Shown here: positions 9,771 through 20,000 of the stretch, one piece after another
How positions within the stretch are numbered: the stretch's first letter is position 1
Layout of the letters: the number at the start of each line of letters is the position of its first letter
NCBI GenBank assembly: GCA_001586965.3
Contig: LUCW03000448.1
Coordinates: 12,501-32,500, forward strand
Reading direction: 5' to 3'
DNA from: Sphaeroforma sirkka
Lineage: Eukaryota; Opisthokonta; Ichthyosporea; Ichthyophonida
Length of the DNA stretch: 20,000 nt
Translations under genes and position numbers: made by a program
The notes under the pieces: generated by a model
The model's input: only the letters and a program-made list of their open reading frames with translations
Database searches by the model: none
Told to the model about the DNA's origin: nothing

Positions 9771-10150
9771 GTGAATGCGAACAATCCCCTGTAGTATGTC
9801 AGTACAATAGTAGAAGTACGCTATAGGTTGTTGCACTCCTATATACGAGGGTATTTATGTTTTAGGACTTGGGGATGAATACAAAAGCATGAAGAAAACC
9901 TCTTGTGAATGGCTCTAACCTCAAATAGCGCGCAGTGAAGGTCAAATTGTGGAGAAGATGGTTGATCGCGGTACCAAGTAAATGCGCGCAATCTCTGTGG
10001 CGTGCCAGTACAGTAACAGCCGGGAACAACCAAGAATAGGCTCTCTCTTAAATAATAGAGAATGTATACATTGAATTGTAGGGATGAAAACGAAACATGA
10101 CGGATATCTCTTACGAATAATTCTACACTTGAATTAGTGTGCACCTGTAC
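9716..10150 (+). repeat. Decayed ~208-bp tandem duplication of the LEA gene 3' end
   Basis: The segment starting gtggagagtatggttgatcg (9741) recurs as gtggagaagatggttgatcg at 9949, an offset of 208. Similarity continues through the stop codon (VESMVDRDT-stop against VEKMVDRGTK-stop), through aatgcg-caatc and gccagtacagtaac words, and on to gggatgaatac against gggatgaaaac. The first copy holds the true gene end; the second lies in the 3' UTR. Differences by substitution and small indels show that the event is not recent. Confidence 0.85.
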
Positions 10151-10196
10151 ACATATTGACGAAGCCAAGCTTCACTTTTTGTATTGAAACATATTC

Positions 10197-10202
10197 AATA
10201 AA
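10197..10202 (+). terminator. Poly(A) signal of the larger LEA-like gene
   Basis: AATAAA occurs 427 bases past the stop codon, downstream of both copies of the duplicated 3' end. A tgatcttt direct repeat follows and could mark the cleavage region. No earlier AATAAA is seen in the 3' UTR. Confidence 0.5.
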
Positions 10203-10340
10203 AGCATTGTTCTGATCTTTGATCTTTGAGAAATAGACGTGTGTGCTTGTGTTTAACTTCAGGTGTAAGCCCAGATCGACTACTCAGGCCACGTCAATAC
10301 GATTGACAATCACACAATAATTCGTAAACATCCAATTAAT

Positions 10341-10450
10341 AGTACTTGATATTTACAGAATCTAGCTATAATAGACGTATACGAATTTACTTGTTTAACA
10401 GCACTGGATATTTACAGAATATAGCTGTAATAGATGTACACGAAGTAAAT
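10341..10450. repeat. 59-bp imperfect tandem repeat, two copies
   Basis: Two copies start at 10341 and 10400. Both read agYacttgatatttacagaa in slightly varied form, followed by tagctRtaatagaYgtaYacgaa. The repeat lies between the LEA gene 3' UTR and the AP endonuclease promoter. Confidence 0.8.
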
Positions 10451-10496
10451 ATATGCGAGAGCGCACGAGGTAACATAATTGATGTGTGTTGTTAAG

Positions 10497-10503
10497 TATA
10501 TAA
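10497..10503 (+). promoter_or_regulatory. Possible TATA box of the AP endonuclease gene
   Basis: TATATAA lies about 310 bases before the proposed start codon at 10815. Between them is unique sequence with no other gene. The distance is long for a core promoter, so an undetected 5' UTR intron or a different start site is possible. Confidence 0.25.
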
Positions 10504-10814
10504 CCTGTGATAAATAAATAATAGTCACACACTAAACCTCCAACTTCAAAAGCCAACAACCCTGACCCTGCTAGCTAGTGCAAAATCGTGCCGTCCCATT
10601 GGATGTTTGAATCTTGCGTTTTTGTAAGGTTGCATATAACTTTTATCACATATCCACAAAGTTCGTGTTCATAGTCGTACCTTGCTTCTCCGTGAAGGAT
10701 GTCCACGTGATAATGATGGCTCTTATACGGAGTGGGCGAGGCGAATGATAGAATCCAGTGGTAGTACAACAAATACACAGAAGATAATTGATACAGGAGA
10801 TAGTGACAGGTACG

Positions 10815-19500
<8,686 letters not shown>

Positions 19501-19735
19501 CTGAATGAAAACCTGGCTTTTATACCGCACGTACGATTTACGGGCCAATATATACCTTGATTGTAATGTATATATAATTATAGCTGACTAAAAACTTAGT
19601 TTTTATACGTACGTACGATTTTGGGGGCTAATATATGACTATAATGTATATATAGCTATAGCTGATTAAATACTTGATTCTTATACGTACGTACGATTTT
19701 CAAGGCTGATATATACCTTGGCTGCATATGCCTGA
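19501..19735. repeat. ~80-bp tandem repeat, three copies, after the AP endonuclease gene
   Basis: Copies start with ctgaatgaaa (19501), ctgactaaaa (19584) and ctgattaaat (19662). Each contains a tttttatac word, a CGTACG-type palindrome followed by atttt, an ggctaatatata-like segment and, in the first two copies, aatgtatatata. Unit length falls from 83 to 78 to about 74. The array lies directly against the stop codon and thus forms the 3' UTR or its start. Confidence 0.88.
19665..19670 (+). terminator. Possible poly(A) signal of the AP endonuclease gene
   Basis: ATTAAA sits 165 bases past the stop codon, at the start of the third copy of the 80-bp repeat. The equivalent positions in the other copies read gaatgaaa and gactaaaa, so only this copy carries a near-standard signal. 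Confidence 0.35.
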
Positions 19736-20000
19736 AACGGGCGCTCGTGCAGTACAAAGTCCCACAACAGAAGTGTGATCTGGTCTCTTCTTGTAAGACC
19801 CTCTGACGTTCGAATAACCTGTCATATGTGACTAGATTAGCCGCATATGCCAAAGCACGTGAATGTCTCCAAGATACCGAACTTCTCCTGTTTGCACTGT
19901 TCAATTTATTACTGAAAGCGTAGCAAATCCTTTTGCTCACCATGAATGAGATCTGTCCGTCACGCTTTAGACCTATGTAAAACCCCCTACGAAGTCCCAT

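Noticed and set aside
19656-20000. 114-residue minus-strand frame open to the window edge
   Set aside because: It has no recognisable motif, its far end is a translation of the 80-bp repeat, and no promoter or splice support is visible. It could be a partial gene, but I cannot support it.

Overview
This window is eukaryotic nuclear DNA. It has spliced genes with GT-AG introns, AATAAA-type poly(A) signals, TATA-like boxes, a signal-peptide protein, two proteins with mitochondrial-type presequences, and very long (TA)n and (CA/TG)n microsatellites that sit almost only in introns and flanks. A secreted TSP1-repeat protein beside LEA-like mitochondrial proteins suggests a unicellular holozoan, for example an ichthyosporean such as Sphaeroforma. 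That placement is inference and cannot be proved from this sequence. The standard genetic code fits every gene read here.

Layout. 1-1076: microsatellites and unassigned DNA. 1077-1901 (+): the last two exons of a gene I do not recognise, ending in a Pro/Gln/Thr-rich tail. 1902-4487: about 2.6 kb with no convincing gene, but with a GA repeat and a remarkable cluster of GACTC/GAGTC words. 4488-6359 (+): a single-exon secreted protein with a ricin-like beta-trefoil, four TSP1-like modules, a Ser/Thr/Tyr-rich stalk and a tetra-arginine cleavage-like site. 6769-7461 (-) and 7956-9770 (+): a head-to-head pair of related LEA-like, probably mitochondrial proteins that share a 494-bp promoter region. 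9716-10150: a decayed tandem duplication of the 3' end of the second LEA gene. 10815-19500 (+): an eight-exon gene for an APE2/exonuclease III family AP endonuclease. I assembled it by hand from family motifs and compatible splice phases; its first exon is only 41 codons.

The AP endonuclease gene is the centre of interest. One intron that splits the catalytic GDLN motif appears to be GC-AG, with a competing GT donor 4 nt downstream. The first metal-ligand motif lacks its Asp/Asn. The catalytic core is interrupted by two large low-complexity insertions. A perfect PIP box follows the nuclease domain. At least three of its introns hold what look like decayed partial copies of neighbouring exon sequence. 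Together with the 208-, 59-, 23-, 164-, about 123- and about 80-bp direct repeats elsewhere, this suggests that short local tandem duplication has shaped the whole locus.

The genes do not form one pathway. The LEA pair probably works together in stress protection of mitochondria. The AP endonuclease would act in DNA repair with PCNA. The TSP1 protein is extracellular. I found no CRISPR array, rRNA, convincing tRNA or complete transposon.
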